NCBI RefSeq assembly: GCF_001619985.1
Contig: NW_017264197.1
Location: forward strand, 434,001-498,000
Length of the DNA stretch: 64,000 nt
Direction: 5' to 3'
From: Xylona heveae TC161
Taxonomy: Eukaryota > Ascomycota > Xylonomycetes > Xylonales > Xylonaceae
Shown in pieces: positions 1 to 11,362 of this stretch. The translations under genes were made by a program, and so were the position numbers. Each line of letters starts with the position of its first letter. The stretch's first letter is position 1. The notes beneath the pieces were generated by a model, which saw only the letters and a list, made by a program, of their open reading frames with translations, did not search any database and was not told the origin of the DNA.

Positions 1-402
1 TTCTTTGTAAATGCAGACATAAATTGAACCTCAAGAGCAAAAAGCCATAGTGTATCTTTCAAGTAAGCTAATTAGTTGAGACCTTCTAGAAAACGAGCCA
101 CAGCAGGTCATGTGTCATCTACCGTTGCAATAAGACATCGAGTACTCTGTCTGCCAGATTTCCACTAAAAGCTACCACCAACGCCTTTACTCATCGCTTT
201 CTTCAGCTGATTTGAGGCTCCTGGGCATAAATCCCATTGCTTTCAAGTCATATTGTTCCCCATCGCGCAGAATTCGATATAATACACAATTCTTCTTCGT
301 CGCATATACAAATCTGCTCTTTTCTCGTGTTTACTAAACACAAGTGCCATTTCAAACATTCACAGTTTTGTTTGCGTGGGACTGGAGGGCAATACACTCA
401 TA
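1..402. promoter_or_regulatory. Upstream region and 5' UTR of the Cbf1-like gene
   Basis: No coding region is supported here. The stretch lies directly upstream of the Cbf1-like start and has pyrimidine-rich patches typical of fungal promoters and leaders. A short open frame at 237-443 overlaps the start of the real gene in another frame and shows no family resemblance. Confidence 0.5.
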
Positions 403-1489
403 ATGTCGGATCAGTCGCCCTTTCCCTCCTCGACCACGCATGATGACGAGGGAAAACAGAATTCTGGTTCATTGGGCGATGCTAGTGGTTCGATGAAGCG
501 CAAGCGAGACTCATCAGACCAGGACGAGCACTCAAGGGAGGCTCATAGCACTGGAGATGCGCGACGACGCTCACAATTTAAACGCTTGTCACCCCATATA
601 CCTCATGATGGAACTGGTCAGACGCCTGATTTAGGCGATTCTTCGACAAATTCTTTCCTTGTTCATCACAATCCAAGTTCTACCGACGAGGATTTACAGC
701 CTCAGAATACAGGGTTGGATTTCAGTGCTATATCCCATCAACAAGGAGAGCCTCCAAATCAACAAAACGGCAGCTCACATACTTCAGATGCCACCTCGAC
801 TGCGGCCGCAGCCCTAGCCGGCATTTATCCGTCCATAACGGTACCCCAATCAACTGAGCTGGCGTTCGCCAATGCAAATCCTGGAGGCGATAGCGATCGG
901 CATATGGAACCGCCGTTTGCAATGGGAGAACACGACGTCAGTCACGGCCAGCATCCGGAACCGAATTTCAACTTGGATGCGTTAAGAGAACCCGGTCAGC
1001 ATCATATCCGAGATTCCCCAACCAGTGGCATGCCTAACCAAAAGCCAGCCGTTGGGTCGGAGGAGTGGCACAAGGTTCGGCGTGACAATCACAAGGAGGG
1101 TACGGTAATCAAGACGCCCCGAACATCTGTCAGGGAAGCTAATCGACCTTTTAGTGGAGCGGAGACGCCGAGAGACTATCAACGAGGGCATCAATGAGTT
1201 GGCTAAGATCGTTCCTGGCTGCGAGAAGAACAAAGGATCAATTCTTCAACGTGCCGTCCAATTTATTACTCAGCTCAAGGAGAATGAAGCCCAAAATATT
1301 GAAAAGTGGACGCTAGAGAAACTCCTAACAGAGCAGGCTATTGCCGAGTTGAGTGCCACCGTTGAAAAATTAAAAAACGAATGTGAGCGTGCATGGAGAG
1401 AGGCGGAGACATGGAAGAAAACTTGTCAGAGTGCCGGCCTTACTCCTCGGCAGTCGGAAGAATCTACCAACGCGAATGGAGGGAACTAG
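403..1489 (+). CDS. bHLH transcription factor, Cbf1-like
   Basis: Two exons, 403-1099 and 1155-1489, encode 343 residues. The intron (1100-1154) begins GTACGG, has CTAAT as branch point and ends TTTTAG. It splits the basic region so that HKE joins VERRRRETINEGINELAKIV, the signature of fungal Cbf1-type bHLH proteins. These bind CACGTG boxes and control sulfur amino-acid genes and, in yeast, centromeres. The basic region has the H-E-R contact pattern. Helix 2 (KNKGSILQRAVQFI) is followed by a heptad-like coiled coil (about residues 280-330). The N-terminal 220 residues are low in complexity, rich in Ser, Asp, Gln and His, and probably disordered. The start is the first ATG in frame; the frame stays open upstream only through a GTG. 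The family is clear from the sequence. The exact orthologue (Cbf1 or an AnBH1-like factor) is inferred. Confidence 0.9.
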
Positions 1490-2645
1490 ACGTTCTATCG
1501 ACAGACGGGGTTATCGTCATGGAATCAGTCGGAGACAGATTCTAACTATCTCCTTGACTACGAAATACAGTTAATTCGCAATGGGAGACGCTTCTCCAAA
1601 ATCTTCCATTTTGAGCAGGCGTCATCAACTCCCTCGCGCTTTTCTTACACCAAAGTATACTCCTTCAATTTTTTTTCTTTGGGAGGCGTGTAGGTTCATT
1701 CCCACAGAACTAGGCGGGAGGCTTCTACTTTCCCCTTTCATCATTCTCCTAATGGGTATATGTGTTTTACATACTTTCTCGTAATATTTTTCCAGCTCGT
1801 TTTTTTTTTTTTTTTTTCGGTGGTGCAGCGACGGTATTTTCACTTTTATCTAAGGCCAAATAGAGGAACGCAGAGGTGGACAATAACATTAACACTTCGT
1901 ATTATTTTACGCGCTTAAGGCAAGCCACATCTATGTCCCCTAATGGCGTAGTCTCCCCTAATGTTTTGAGCATCATCAAACCGTTGTCGCCCGTAGAAGC
2001 CACATTCGGCAGTACGAAGCATAAATTGGATGAAGGCTTATTCGCAGAAATATTAATTTCGTATCCTTTAGTCAGTGAGTCCCTTCTCCGTTTCTCATAT
2101 TAGTGTACCTTGTTACATTCCATTTTCATACCTGGAGATCTATCGATACACTATTGGTTAGAGTAGCAAATCGATGGACGCACTAATGAGTGAGCTATAT
2201 AATCTGGCTGTATTTCAAGAAACAATGACAGCAATCACTGCAAATGCTCTTCACATGCCAGTTGACACTAATCCAAATACGACTTGAGTTTTCGATTGCT
2301 ACAAAGTACATTGGGCTTATGTTGGAATATGCCAAATTCATCATTCTTGAATTTTCTTCCGTGGGAAGCCGGAAGAGTCGTCACAAGATATGGCCGGAAG
2401 CGATAGTAAGCCGTCTACTATAAACCACGTCATTCTCGATTGATATCCAACGGACAGCTTTCGATTGGTCATTTTTGTGTTAACCTCCAGTAAATTACGG
2501 ATTATAAAAATGCTACACACAGCTTGACAGAGCCTGTGGAATATATGAAAAGCCACTCAACTTTCCAACACTCCGTATTTGGCAGGCTAGAAAATGTGCA
2601 ATCCTTGTGTCAGCAAATCGATATGTTACAACAAAAGATATCGCA
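1490..2645. other. Convergent intergenic region
   Basis: This is the 3' flank shared by the Cbf1-like gene (+) and NTA1 (-). It contains an 18-base T run near 1800-1818 and no convincing coding frame. The frame at 1876-2103 starts with GTG and matches nothing I recognise. Confidence 0.5.
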
Positions 2646-4011
2646 TTAAGCAGGGCCATTTGTTCGACGCACCTCTCTTGTATCAACAACCAAACACTCT
2701 TCCTGAGCCCTGCCCAGCAAATCAAATATGCGCATTTTTCCGTCTTTTACCCCGATTACCGCCGTTGTCCCGGCGAAGCATATCTCCTCATCCTGTCCAC
2801 TGCGATTGCAGAAGACAATGATGACATCTCTAGCAATTCTTTGATGGCTCTCTTGCTCTGAGATGTTCAACGGTAGCGGACCAGAATCTTTGGCCTGCGG
2901 GTTTTCGGCCGAACTCAATAGACTGCCTTGCTGCTGAGCCACGCCGTGAGGCCTTCGCATCCCATTTTCCTGGTTTCTTCTCGCAAGAAGTGGGCGAAAT
3001 CGCGCAAGCCAGTAGCTTAACGTCTCCATATCCGGCAACAACTTTTTTTCACTTAGTTGAAGTGATGTCAATTGCGTTGTCCACGCCATGGACAATACAA
3101 CGAGCGGTGAGCTCGTTTTCATGGCATGAGTGGCAAACTCGTATGACGACCATGGAGCGATAAAACGGTAAGGATTGATGTCCATACCTTAAAAAGTCAA
3201 CAAAAATTTTCAATCCTCAAAACCTATCGGGATGGTGTTGATAATTCCCAAGGAAATATGGAATAATGTAGATTCAGAAATTTTCGAAAAGGTGTAACTT
3301 ACAAATTCCCATAGTCACCCTTCCAAGCTTCCCCAGCTCGCCGGCGAAGAAACCTTCCGGACCCTCCTGTGCCCAGTTTTCGTCTGTCTCATACAGAAAG
3401 TGTTTCCGATAATTGGCCAATATTGTACCTTCCGGGGATACGGTCACTGCGGAGTTAAAGCGCTGCGCTGGATTATTCAAAGTTATTTCTGGATAACCGA
3501 CTGTAACGTGGCAGTTCAGCCTCTTCGCAGTTTCCTGGGCCCACCGAGTGCTAGGTCCAGCTGCAGTGGGTTCGAGATAATGTGAGATAGCTGCAAGTGA
3601 ACGAAAATTGTAACCTGCATTGTGCTGCTCAGGAATAATTCTGCACATTTATGTATACTTCAAAGGCATGACAACGCATAGTGACGAAAACTTCATAAGC
3701 GGCAGTGTTGCGCTAACAGCTAAACGCAAATCATTCGCTGAGCATGCTGAAAGGGGTCTGAATAGAAAATCGGGTATTTGAGCTGCACGATTGACACTGG
3801 TGCGCCTCATAGGGGAAAATAATATATCGCGAATGCACGGATGATGTTTTTATTGAAAGCCGGATTACTACTTGCCTGTGAATATCATTTCCGGGAGAAC
3901 CAGAAGATCGATATTGCATGGTGCTGCTTTTCTCAATATCATATCTGCCTTTTCGATATTCTGCGTCACTTTGCCAAGCGCAGGCGCAAACTGTAAACAC
4001 GCTATACGCAT
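2646..4011 (-). CDS. NTA1: Protein N-terminal amidase (carbon-nitrogen hydrolase), NTA1-like
   Basis: Three exons on the minus strand, 4011-3876, 3614-3303 and 3187-2646, encode 329 residues. The protein deamidates N-terminal Asn and Gln so that substrates can enter the Arg/N-degron pathway. All three nitrilase-superfamily catalytic residues are present: Glu41 (in LPEMIF), Lys116 (in NYRKHF) and Cys150 (in GICMDINPY). The second intron (3302-3188) is GT-AG. The first (3875-3615, 261 nt) starts GCAAGT after CACAG, so it is a GC-AG intron; no GT donor keeps the IFTG-YNFRSL junction in frame. The start MRIACLQFAPALG is the conserved Nta1 N-terminus. The length is slightly shorter than many fungal orthologues, with a short C-terminal tail. 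It shares the promoter region at 4012-4566 with COQ8. Confidence 0.92.
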
Positions 4012-4566
4012 AATGATCTGACTGCCGTGCTGTGCACTACCAACTTCCTAATTGAACCCGAAATTCGGGGTTCCTCTTGTCAATGTCAAAAAGGAAGGTG
4101 AAATGAACACGAGCTGGCCTCTTTCTGAGAAAGCTTTCTCTGCTATAGGATAGTAAGCACGAAAGAATGTATCCCCAGTTTGGATCTAACAGGCCGCATA
4201 CCCTCTCTAAATTCCGGGGGTTATGGCATATGTTACTTAACAAAGAGGCCACAGGATATTTTGAAGTGTAGATACAGGAGATCTCTCGCTTGAGACTTAT
4301 TAAAAGCGGCAGAATCTACTGTTAGAATGGCTGCTGCATATGAATTAGTCTTGCGCGGATATAAAGCTCTGATAATTTACTGCAGACTCTAGCAAATGTA
4401 ATGACACGAGCTAACAATGTCAACGGAGATTGCCGGTACCAGGGGAGAGAGTCATCAATTATAGCCACAGATAGGAAAAATCCCATATGTTGAACAGATA
4501 GACCCTTTCTTGGCCGTCACGATACTATGAAAAATAATTTGTGCGACATATCATAGCTAATTTCAA
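4012..4566. promoter_or_regulatory. Divergent promoter region between NTA1 and COQ8
   Basis: A 555-bp stretch separates the start codons of NTA1 (-) and COQ8 (+). I see no supported coding frame. It presumably holds both promoters, but no specific site stands out. Confidence 0.5.
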
Positions 4567-7068
4567 ATGGCGGGCCGTCGCCTGCTCGATGCTGCGGCTC
4601 TACTTTCGGCTTCTCGATCAATCGCGGCGAAGCATGTTACGCTCCGTTCTCGCCAACTCGAGCTTTTTAGCAAAACATCTAGTGTTGCAAAAGCTGCTAA
4701 GCATCAGAGTGATCGAGTTACTCTGACTTTTCAAGCTGCAAGTGCGCTTGCTAAGAATTTTAACGAACGTCCAGAGACCGACATCAGTACTTACAACACT
4801 ACTGCTGGCTTGGGACAAGACCTGGCGCGGGTTTCATCAAACACGAATCAAACGTCACAGCCAGGAACGGAGATTCGGATTCCAGCTCGAGTTGCTGAAT
4901 TGTCCAAAGAAGTTGGCCCGGAAAGCGACACAGCAGCGCTCTCTGAAGGGCACGATAGAGATGTTTACTACGAGACTCCGAAAGTTGCAGGGGCTGTTTC
5001 TTCGAATTCTTCAAGAGCAAAGATTCCCTCAATTGTCGAAAGCACGCAGACCGGCGATGATCATGTAAAAGATGGACAAATTAATGCCGATGTCTATTAT
5101 TCTTCTCAAGGCCATAATGAGACCGATACAATACCCAGGCGGGAAGCGATTCCGGAGCAAGATCAAGTTCCCGATGGCATAAACACTGATGTATTTCGAA
5201 CTGCGAGAGTAGCCCGGATGTTGGGCCCGGATAAGGACACAAAACCTCATCCGACGCTCAATATGCATGCCGCTTCCCGCGCACCGATCGATCATACAAC
5301 GCTTGCTCAAGGAAAAGATCAGGAAACATATCATGTCAGGAGTTCTCAGGACTTGCAACCTGCTGCACCGGAAAGAGATATTACGGTTGGTTCTCACCTA
5401 AATAGAGGCAAGGATCATTCATTCGCGAAAAACAATGTCAATTCTAAATTTGATACCACGAGCTCCAAATCACAGGTAGACACTTCTCATTCTAATTAAA
5501 GTGGCAACCGGAATACTGATATACTGACAGCCCACATCCAGATCCCCCAGGAAATGAGCTCCTCATCGGATGGGTCAGTATACCGCCTGCGTGAATCCAG
5601 AGTTCCCTCGTCTCGGGTTGGCCGGCTTTGGCATTACGGTGGACTTGCGACAGGAATGGCATTTGGCGCGGTAAGCGAGAGCTTTCGGCGTGTCACTGGA
5701 GGGAGTGAGACGACTGGGTCCTTGATGTTTAACGCTGCCAACATGGAGAGACTCGTGGCAAAGCTGTCAAGGATGAGAGGAGCTGCACTGAAACTGGGTC
5801 AAATGATGAGCTTTCAGGGTAAACGTTATGGGCCAACATTTTGTTTCAGAAAAACTGACTTGTCCTCAATTAGATGCAAAAATGCTTCCTACCCCTATAC
5901 AAGAAGTTTTGCAAAGGGTCCAAGATAGTGCCGATTATATGCCGGCTCGACAACGGGATCAGGTCCTCACTAGTAATCTTGGGCCGCAATGGCGAGAGTT
6001 ATTTAGCACATTTGATGAGGTCCCTATGGCTGCTGCCTCCATTGGCCAGGTTCACAGCGCGATTCTCAGGTCCACTGGTGAACCAGTGGCTGTCAAAGTG
6101 CAATATCCTGGAGTTGCAGGTTCCATAGATTCAGATCTGAACAATCTTTCTATCCTGCTTACTGCATCGAAGCTGCTTCCTAAGGGATTATACCTTGAGA
6201 AGACAATCGCAAATGCGCGAACCGAGCTCGCATGGGAATGTGATTATGAGCGCGAAGCCAGCTGTTTGAAGCGCTTCAGAAGCCTCCTCGAAGACGATGG
6301 TGATGTTTTTGTAGTTCCAAGGGTCATCGATGAAGCATCTGGAAAACAAGTTCTCACAATGGAGCGCATGAATGGCGTCGCTGTAACCAAAATCAAGAAT
6401 TTTACTCAGGAGCAGCGTGACTGGATTGGCACTCAGCTGCTTCGACTATGCCTGCGTGAGATCACGGAATTCAAATTCATGCAAACAGATCCCAATTGGA
6501 CGAATTTTCTTTATAACGAGGCTTCCAATAAGGTCAGTTTCCAATTCAAATGATGTTGTGCGCTTCGGGGTAGTAGCTTCTCTTCCGGCTCTATCAAGAA
6601 TGATATATTGAGGACGAATGCTGACAGCTCATGTAGCTTGAACTCCTCGATTTTGGCGCGTCACGAGACTATCCTAGCCAGTTTATTGATCCTTATATTC
6701 GTGTACTACATGCAGCCTCGATTAATGACCGCGTCGCCTGTCGTGATCTCTCAATCAAGCTGGGCTACCTAACGGGTTTAGAATCTGCTGCAATGGTAGA
6801 TGCTCATGTAACATCAATCCTGACCATCGCTGAGCCATTCGCAACAACAGCGCCGGCCATTTATGACTTCCGCAGTCAGAGTATCACTGATCGGGTACGC
6901 AGCCTCATACCTGTTATGTTAAGGGAGCGCCTGTCTCCTCCTCCCGAGGAGACATATAGCCTTCATCGCAAGTTGAGCGGGGCTTTTCTGCTCTGTGCCA
7001 GGTTGGGGAGTCGTGTACCTTGTCGTGAGCTCTTTGGAAATGCTCTGCGCAAAGCTGATATAACTTGA
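4567..7068 (+). CDS. COQ8: Mitochondrial UbiB/ADCK kinase for ubiquinone biosynthesis, COQ8
   Basis: Four exons, 4567-5475, 5551-5818, 5874-6532 and 6637-7068, encode 755 residues, with phases that fit exactly. COQ8 is an atypical ATP-binding kinase/ATPase that supports the coenzyme Q synthesis complex at the mitochondrial inner membrane. Family hallmarks are present: the KxGQ motif (K384LGQ387), the alanine-rich loop AAAS (445-448) that replaces a P-loop, Lys467 in AVKVQYPG, the catalytic-loop region TDPNWTNF, and LLDFGA as the DFG motif just after the last intron. The N-terminus (MAGRRLLDAAALLSASRS) is basic and amphipathic, as expected for a mitochondrial presequence. The linker of about 250 residues before the UbiB core is poorly conserved and probably disordered. 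The ending LSGAFLLCARLGSRVPCREL matches fungal orthologues. All three introns are GT-AG with recognisable branch points. Confidence 0.95.
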
Positions 7069-8078
7069 CATCGACATTGGATTGCCTAGATACACCTCGT
7101 TGCCAGTGGGTTGGGAGTTTGCTTTGTTTTCTGCGCTTCGTAAAAGCATCATGGATGATCAATTCTTGCCGTCGAGCAAATTAGAATATACAGATGATAA
7201 TGGACCCTGGCTCAGAGCAAAAGTCAGTCGGTTTCAGTTACAAAAATGAAGGCGTAGATAGAAGTATTAGTTTGATGATCTATCAAGAGTGAAGTTTCTC
7301 CCTGTTTATTTAGGTGCTTTTTCATTCTACACCTGAAGTATACGGTTCTCTGTATCATGAAAATGCTTTGAGATAAGATATGAAAAGGCTGAGATCCCTT
7401 TTTTGTATTGAATTGCGTCCTTTTACTTGGTGTTGGACAGGTTTATCAATCGTATTCTTTAATTTCCCGACTCACGCAGTTTTGGAATCTGCTATTGAAG
7501 TGTGTTTTACTTCATCTTTCATGAATTTGTGCATGATATTAAATCAATGCAACCCCCGCTCAGTGCTCTCTACGCCTTAACTCTCTTGCAAAAGTCATGT
7601 TTAAATACTGAAGGTACCAACAATAGCCCATAATACCGTCGCGCTCCGCAAGTAAATAACTTGTGAAATGAATACCTACAAACAACCAAAGTGAAATACA
7701 GAACTTGACCGCTAGAGAACAGAAGCAATGAGGAAACAGAAGCAGAAAGGTTCATCGGGTAACAGCGAATGCTCTTTGTGACTGAGCTGGAGGCTTGTCG
7801 ACTGTATCCGCTTATACCTGCACAAAACGCAAGCCGCCGTAGTGATGCCATTCGAATCCGTTGATCCGTTTCTTGTATCTTTGTTTCCGGAGCCTCATTT
7901 GCTGGTGTGGTCTCTTTTAGGTAGCTTTATCTGTTGTCTGAGGGTTTCTGTATGCATCGTCGAGACCGGCCGTGGACAACTTCTTCGCAAAAAGTGATTG
8001 CGGTTTAACCCTGTCATTTGGAAGGTGACACTGGTTAGCTGTGCTTGACCCTCTTCTTGGAAAATATAACGGAAGTTC
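7069..8078. other. Convergent intergenic region between COQ8 and SPO12
   Basis: About 1 kb of 3' flanking sequence. Short open frames on both strands show no family resemblance and no codon pattern like the neighbouring genes. I see no RNA gene. Confidence 0.45.
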
Positions 8079-8400
8079 CTACTTGGAGAAATGCTTGTTT
8101 TTATAGGCGCTGAGCTTCTGGGTGCATGGCGACATGATGTTATCGGAAGGGGAGACATAGCTCGGTTCATTCCTGCGTAAAAGTCAGCTCCTTACGCACG
8201 CGTGCCAATCGCTATTCCGGTACACGAAAAGCCTTCAGTCCTACGTACGGTTGGTCCTTCATCCGAGCCTCGAGCATCTGGCGATGATATGCGAGAGACT
8301 TCGGAGCTTCCTTCGTATCATTTTGTGACATATTTGAGCTGTTTGTCTCTGTGCTTGAGTTGGAGGTGTTGATGTCTTTATCAGCGAGCACGGGAGACAT
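8079..8400 (-). CDS. SPO12: Spo12-family mitotic-exit regulator
   Basis: Two exons on the minus strand, 8400-8249 and 8172-8079, encode 81 residues. The intron (8248-8173, 76 nt) starts GTACGT, carries GCTGAC as branch point and ends CGCAG. Exon 1 gives MSPVLADKDINTS and KSLAYHRQMLEARM; exon 2 gives the family signature YVSPSDNIMSPCTQKLSAYK and then a stop. Spo12 proteins act in the FEAR network, which promotes Cdc14 release and exit from mitosis. The Ser-Pro sites in the signature are the known phosphorylation region. The start at 8400 is the first ATG; the frame continues upstream only by way of a TTG. Small size is normal for this family. Confidence 0.92.
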
Positions 8401-9642
8401 TTCGGCAGTAGGAGGCTTTCGGGGAGAAATTTTAGTCTTTATTGAGTTGGAAGGAATTTGCTTGATGACAGGCAAGGCTAGATGTCGTATATTAATTTCA
8501 AGGGTAGAATGTTTGCGTTTCAGAAAGAGATGCTGGTACGGAGGATGCGGAACGGGTCCTCGATGGTGGTATTATTTACAGTATCCCGTTGACATGACAA
8601 CAGTGAAGTACACTTAAACAGTAGGTACGTACCTGGGGAGTTGGGTACCTACCTTGCCCTAGGTGAGACACTGTAGGTAAGGTACCTGAGGTACATTAGC
8701 TACTATTGAGTGAGACATGGGCGAAGCCGAAGGAAGTAGCGAAGGTGGCAATTTGGAAGGTGATACCAAATTGGTCCCAGATGGGAAAGAACTGTATAGC
8801 TATTAAAGAATAACCCTTGCTTTTTCTATCTTCCTATATCTAAAATTCGCTTTACAAAATGACACCCGTTATCGACTATATAATAATTCATTGGCTTTTT
8901 TAAAAAGATTTCTATTGTTCTTAGCATTTAATCTGTATTTACTACTCTTTTAAATTTATTTTATACTATATTGAAATGAATACCTATAAAATATATATTA
9001 TACTTATTTTTTTAATTAAAATAATAAAACTAAAATTTATTTTAAAGTATAATATTTAAAAACAAAACAAAATAAAGTAAAAAATAAATCAATATTAAAA
9101 TAAATTAAAAAGATATAAGCTTACCTTTTTAACACAATATTTTAAAAATTGAATTATAATACTCCAATAGAAAAATATATTAATTTAGTATTATAAGTAT
9201 AATATAATAATATTTAATTAAAGGTAACAGGTCTGTATTTTCCTAAAATTCCAGTTGTATAATAGTGTAGTCACTGGTCCATGTAGCTATAGTATTGAAA
9301 ACCCTGGTTTTTCTACTATAGTAGATAAGTTGTCAAAAAGTAACATACAATAAGCCTAAAAAGTATTTGCTTCCTAACTCTGTCGCTTATCAAGGTTATG
9401 TGGTTTGTGAACCAAGATACTTCCCGACATGGCAATGACTCAGCAAGCTAGTCATTTGCCCCGCTGATCGAGTACAGCAATTTAGGTCATTCGTACCTGA
9501 AAATCTCCCGAGGTTGGAATGTCCTGTCAACTAGTATACGCACATTTTGAGTCAGGCCCATTTATTTGACAGGCTCATAACACTAGGACAACAATTTCCT
9601 AAATCTAGGGCAGATCACAACAACGATAGCCGACATTACACC
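8401..9642. promoter_or_regulatory. Divergent intergenic region between SPO12 and the seryl-tRNA synthetase gene, with an AT-only block
   Basis: The first 450 bases and the last 400 have normal composition and presumably contain the promoters of SPO12 (-) and the synthetase (+). Between them, about 8860-9235 is almost pure A/T with no CpG, resembling the decayed repeat DNA to the right. It is probably the relic of a small insertion; I cannot name its source. Confidence 0.45.
8621..8694. repeat. Imperfect inverted repeats built on GGTACCT/AGGTACC
   Basis: Five GTACC or GGTAC motifs crowd into about 75 bases. GGTACCTACCTTG near the left is the imperfect inverse of GTAGGTAAGGTACC near the right, so the strand could fold into a hairpin. 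The block lies about 220 bases upstream of the SPO12 start. Function unknown. Confidence 0.4.
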
Positions 9643-11362
9643 ATGCTTGATATCATTGATTTCATAGCAGAAAGAGGGGGTGATCCTGTAAAGATTAGGG
9701 AAAGCCAGAGACGTCGTTCTGCACCGGAAAATGTCGTTGACGAAGTCATTGCGCTTTACGAAGATCATCGAAAGAGTGAGTTTCTCACCAGCCTTTTCCC
9801 TAGTGCATTTGAAGACCAGAAGTGTTGACTACCTTATCACACTAGCAAAATACGACGCCACACAGATAGGCACGAAGATAAACTCCACGCAGAAAGAGAT
9901 TGGCCAGAAGAAGAAGGTAGCCTAGATCTGATCAGAGAAGACGCTGCGAGCAATCCGCTTACATGGAGATTAAACCGATACATATAGGCAAAGGAAGATG
10001 CAAGTGAGCTTCTCCAGAGGAAAGTCGAATTAGAGCAGGAGAAAAAAGCCTTGGAGCTATCCGCTATCGAGAAGGAGGCCGCACTCCGCAAGAAAATCAA
10101 AACCATCGGCAATTACGTGCATGACACGGTTCCCATCAGCAATACTGAGGTTAGTAGGAAGCTCGATATTCAAAAACCGTAAAGCTGAATTTACTCAGGA
10201 CGACAACGCGCTCATCCGTTCCTGGGCCCCCGAAGGAGTGAAAGTGGAAAAGAGAGACTGCCTTTCACACCACGAAGTTCTCACTAGGCTTGATGGCTAT
10301 GACCCTGAGCGTGGGGTTAAGATTGTCGGACACCGAGGGTACTGTCTGACCGGATATGGCTTGTTCCTCAACCTCGCTCTGATCAATTACGGTCTGGAAT
10401 TCCTTTGGAACAAAGGCTACAAACCTAACCAGCCGCCCCATTTCATGCTTAGGGAGTATATGGCAAAGACTGCACAATTGGAGCAGTTCGACGAAGAACT
10501 ATACAAGGTCACCGATGATGGCGAAAAGCAGACCGATAAATACCTCATAGCTACCTCTGAACAACCGCTTTCCGCACTGCATGATGGAGAATGGCTCCAG
10601 GATAAGGAGCTGCCGATTAAGTTTGTCACCTGTCACGGTTACTTCGTTCTCGCTGACTCTATCGCAGGTATGCAGGCTACAGTACCTGCTATCGAAAAGA
10701 GGCCGGCGCACACGGCAAGGACGCGTGGGGCATCTTCCGTGTCCACCAATTCGAGAAGGCGAGCTATATCCGGATCACCTTGAAAGCAAGCAAAATCTGA
10801 CTGGTGCACAGATTGAACAATTTCTCTTAACCAAGCCTGAGGACTCGTGGAAGGCATTTGACGACATGATCGGCATCTCTGAGGACTTTTATCAATCGCT
10901 CGGCCTGCCTTACCAGATCGTTGCCATTGTTTCTGGTGCTCTCAACAATGCAGCCTCGAAGAAATTCGACCTTGAGGCATGGTTTCCTTTCCAGGGGGAA
11001 TACAAAGAGCTGGTCTCGTGTTCCAACTGCACCGATTATCAATCCCGCGAACTTGAAATCCGTTATGGCACGAAAACCCAAACCGAGGTCAAGAAAAAGT
11101 ATGTTCACGCTTTGAACTCGACATTGTGTGCCACTGAGCGCGCGTTGTGTTGTGTTTTGGAGAATTATCAGACAGACAGCGTAAGTGTTGCGTCGGACAC
11201 CTCACTTGAGTCGATCGAGGCCCTGACAATTTATAGGGTGTCATTGTTCCCACTCCTCTAAGAAAATATATTCCGGGCGCACCAGAGTTCTTGCCCTTCG
11301 TGAAAGAATTATCGAAAGAGTCGACCTCGCGAAAGGCTCAAGTACCTATTCGGGGCCGTTAA
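9643..11362 (+). CDS. Cytosolic seryl-tRNA synthetase
   Basis: Seven exons encode 457 residues: 9643-9775, 9846-9916, 9988-10149, 10199-10620, 10668-10758, 10812-11180 and 11237-11362. The enzyme charges tRNA-Ser with serine. [20 protein letters not shown] begins the N-terminal coiled-coil arm that grips the long variable arm of the tRNA. The class II core has T241SEQP, motif 2 ([20 protein letters not shown], about 266-285) and motif 3 ([15 protein letters not shown], with E402 and R403). In a single frame the gene looks broken, but six short introns (47-71 nt) restore every conserved block in phase, so I read it as intact. Intron 5 (10759-10811) begins GCGAGC, a GC-AG intron. The start is the first ATG; the frame upstream opens only from a TTG. 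The length fits the family (yeast about 460). The gene is an island between AT-rich blocks at about 8.9-9.2 and beyond 11.6 kb. Confidence 0.93.

Noticed and set aside
1876-2103. Small gene between the Cbf1-like gene and NTA1
   Set aside because: It starts from GTG, has no recognisable domain and lies in a convergent 3' region.
9643-11362. Seryl-tRNA synthetase as a pseudogene, because no single frame covers it
   Set aside because: Six short introns with proper phases, branch points and acceptors restore every conserved block; only the GC donor is unusual.
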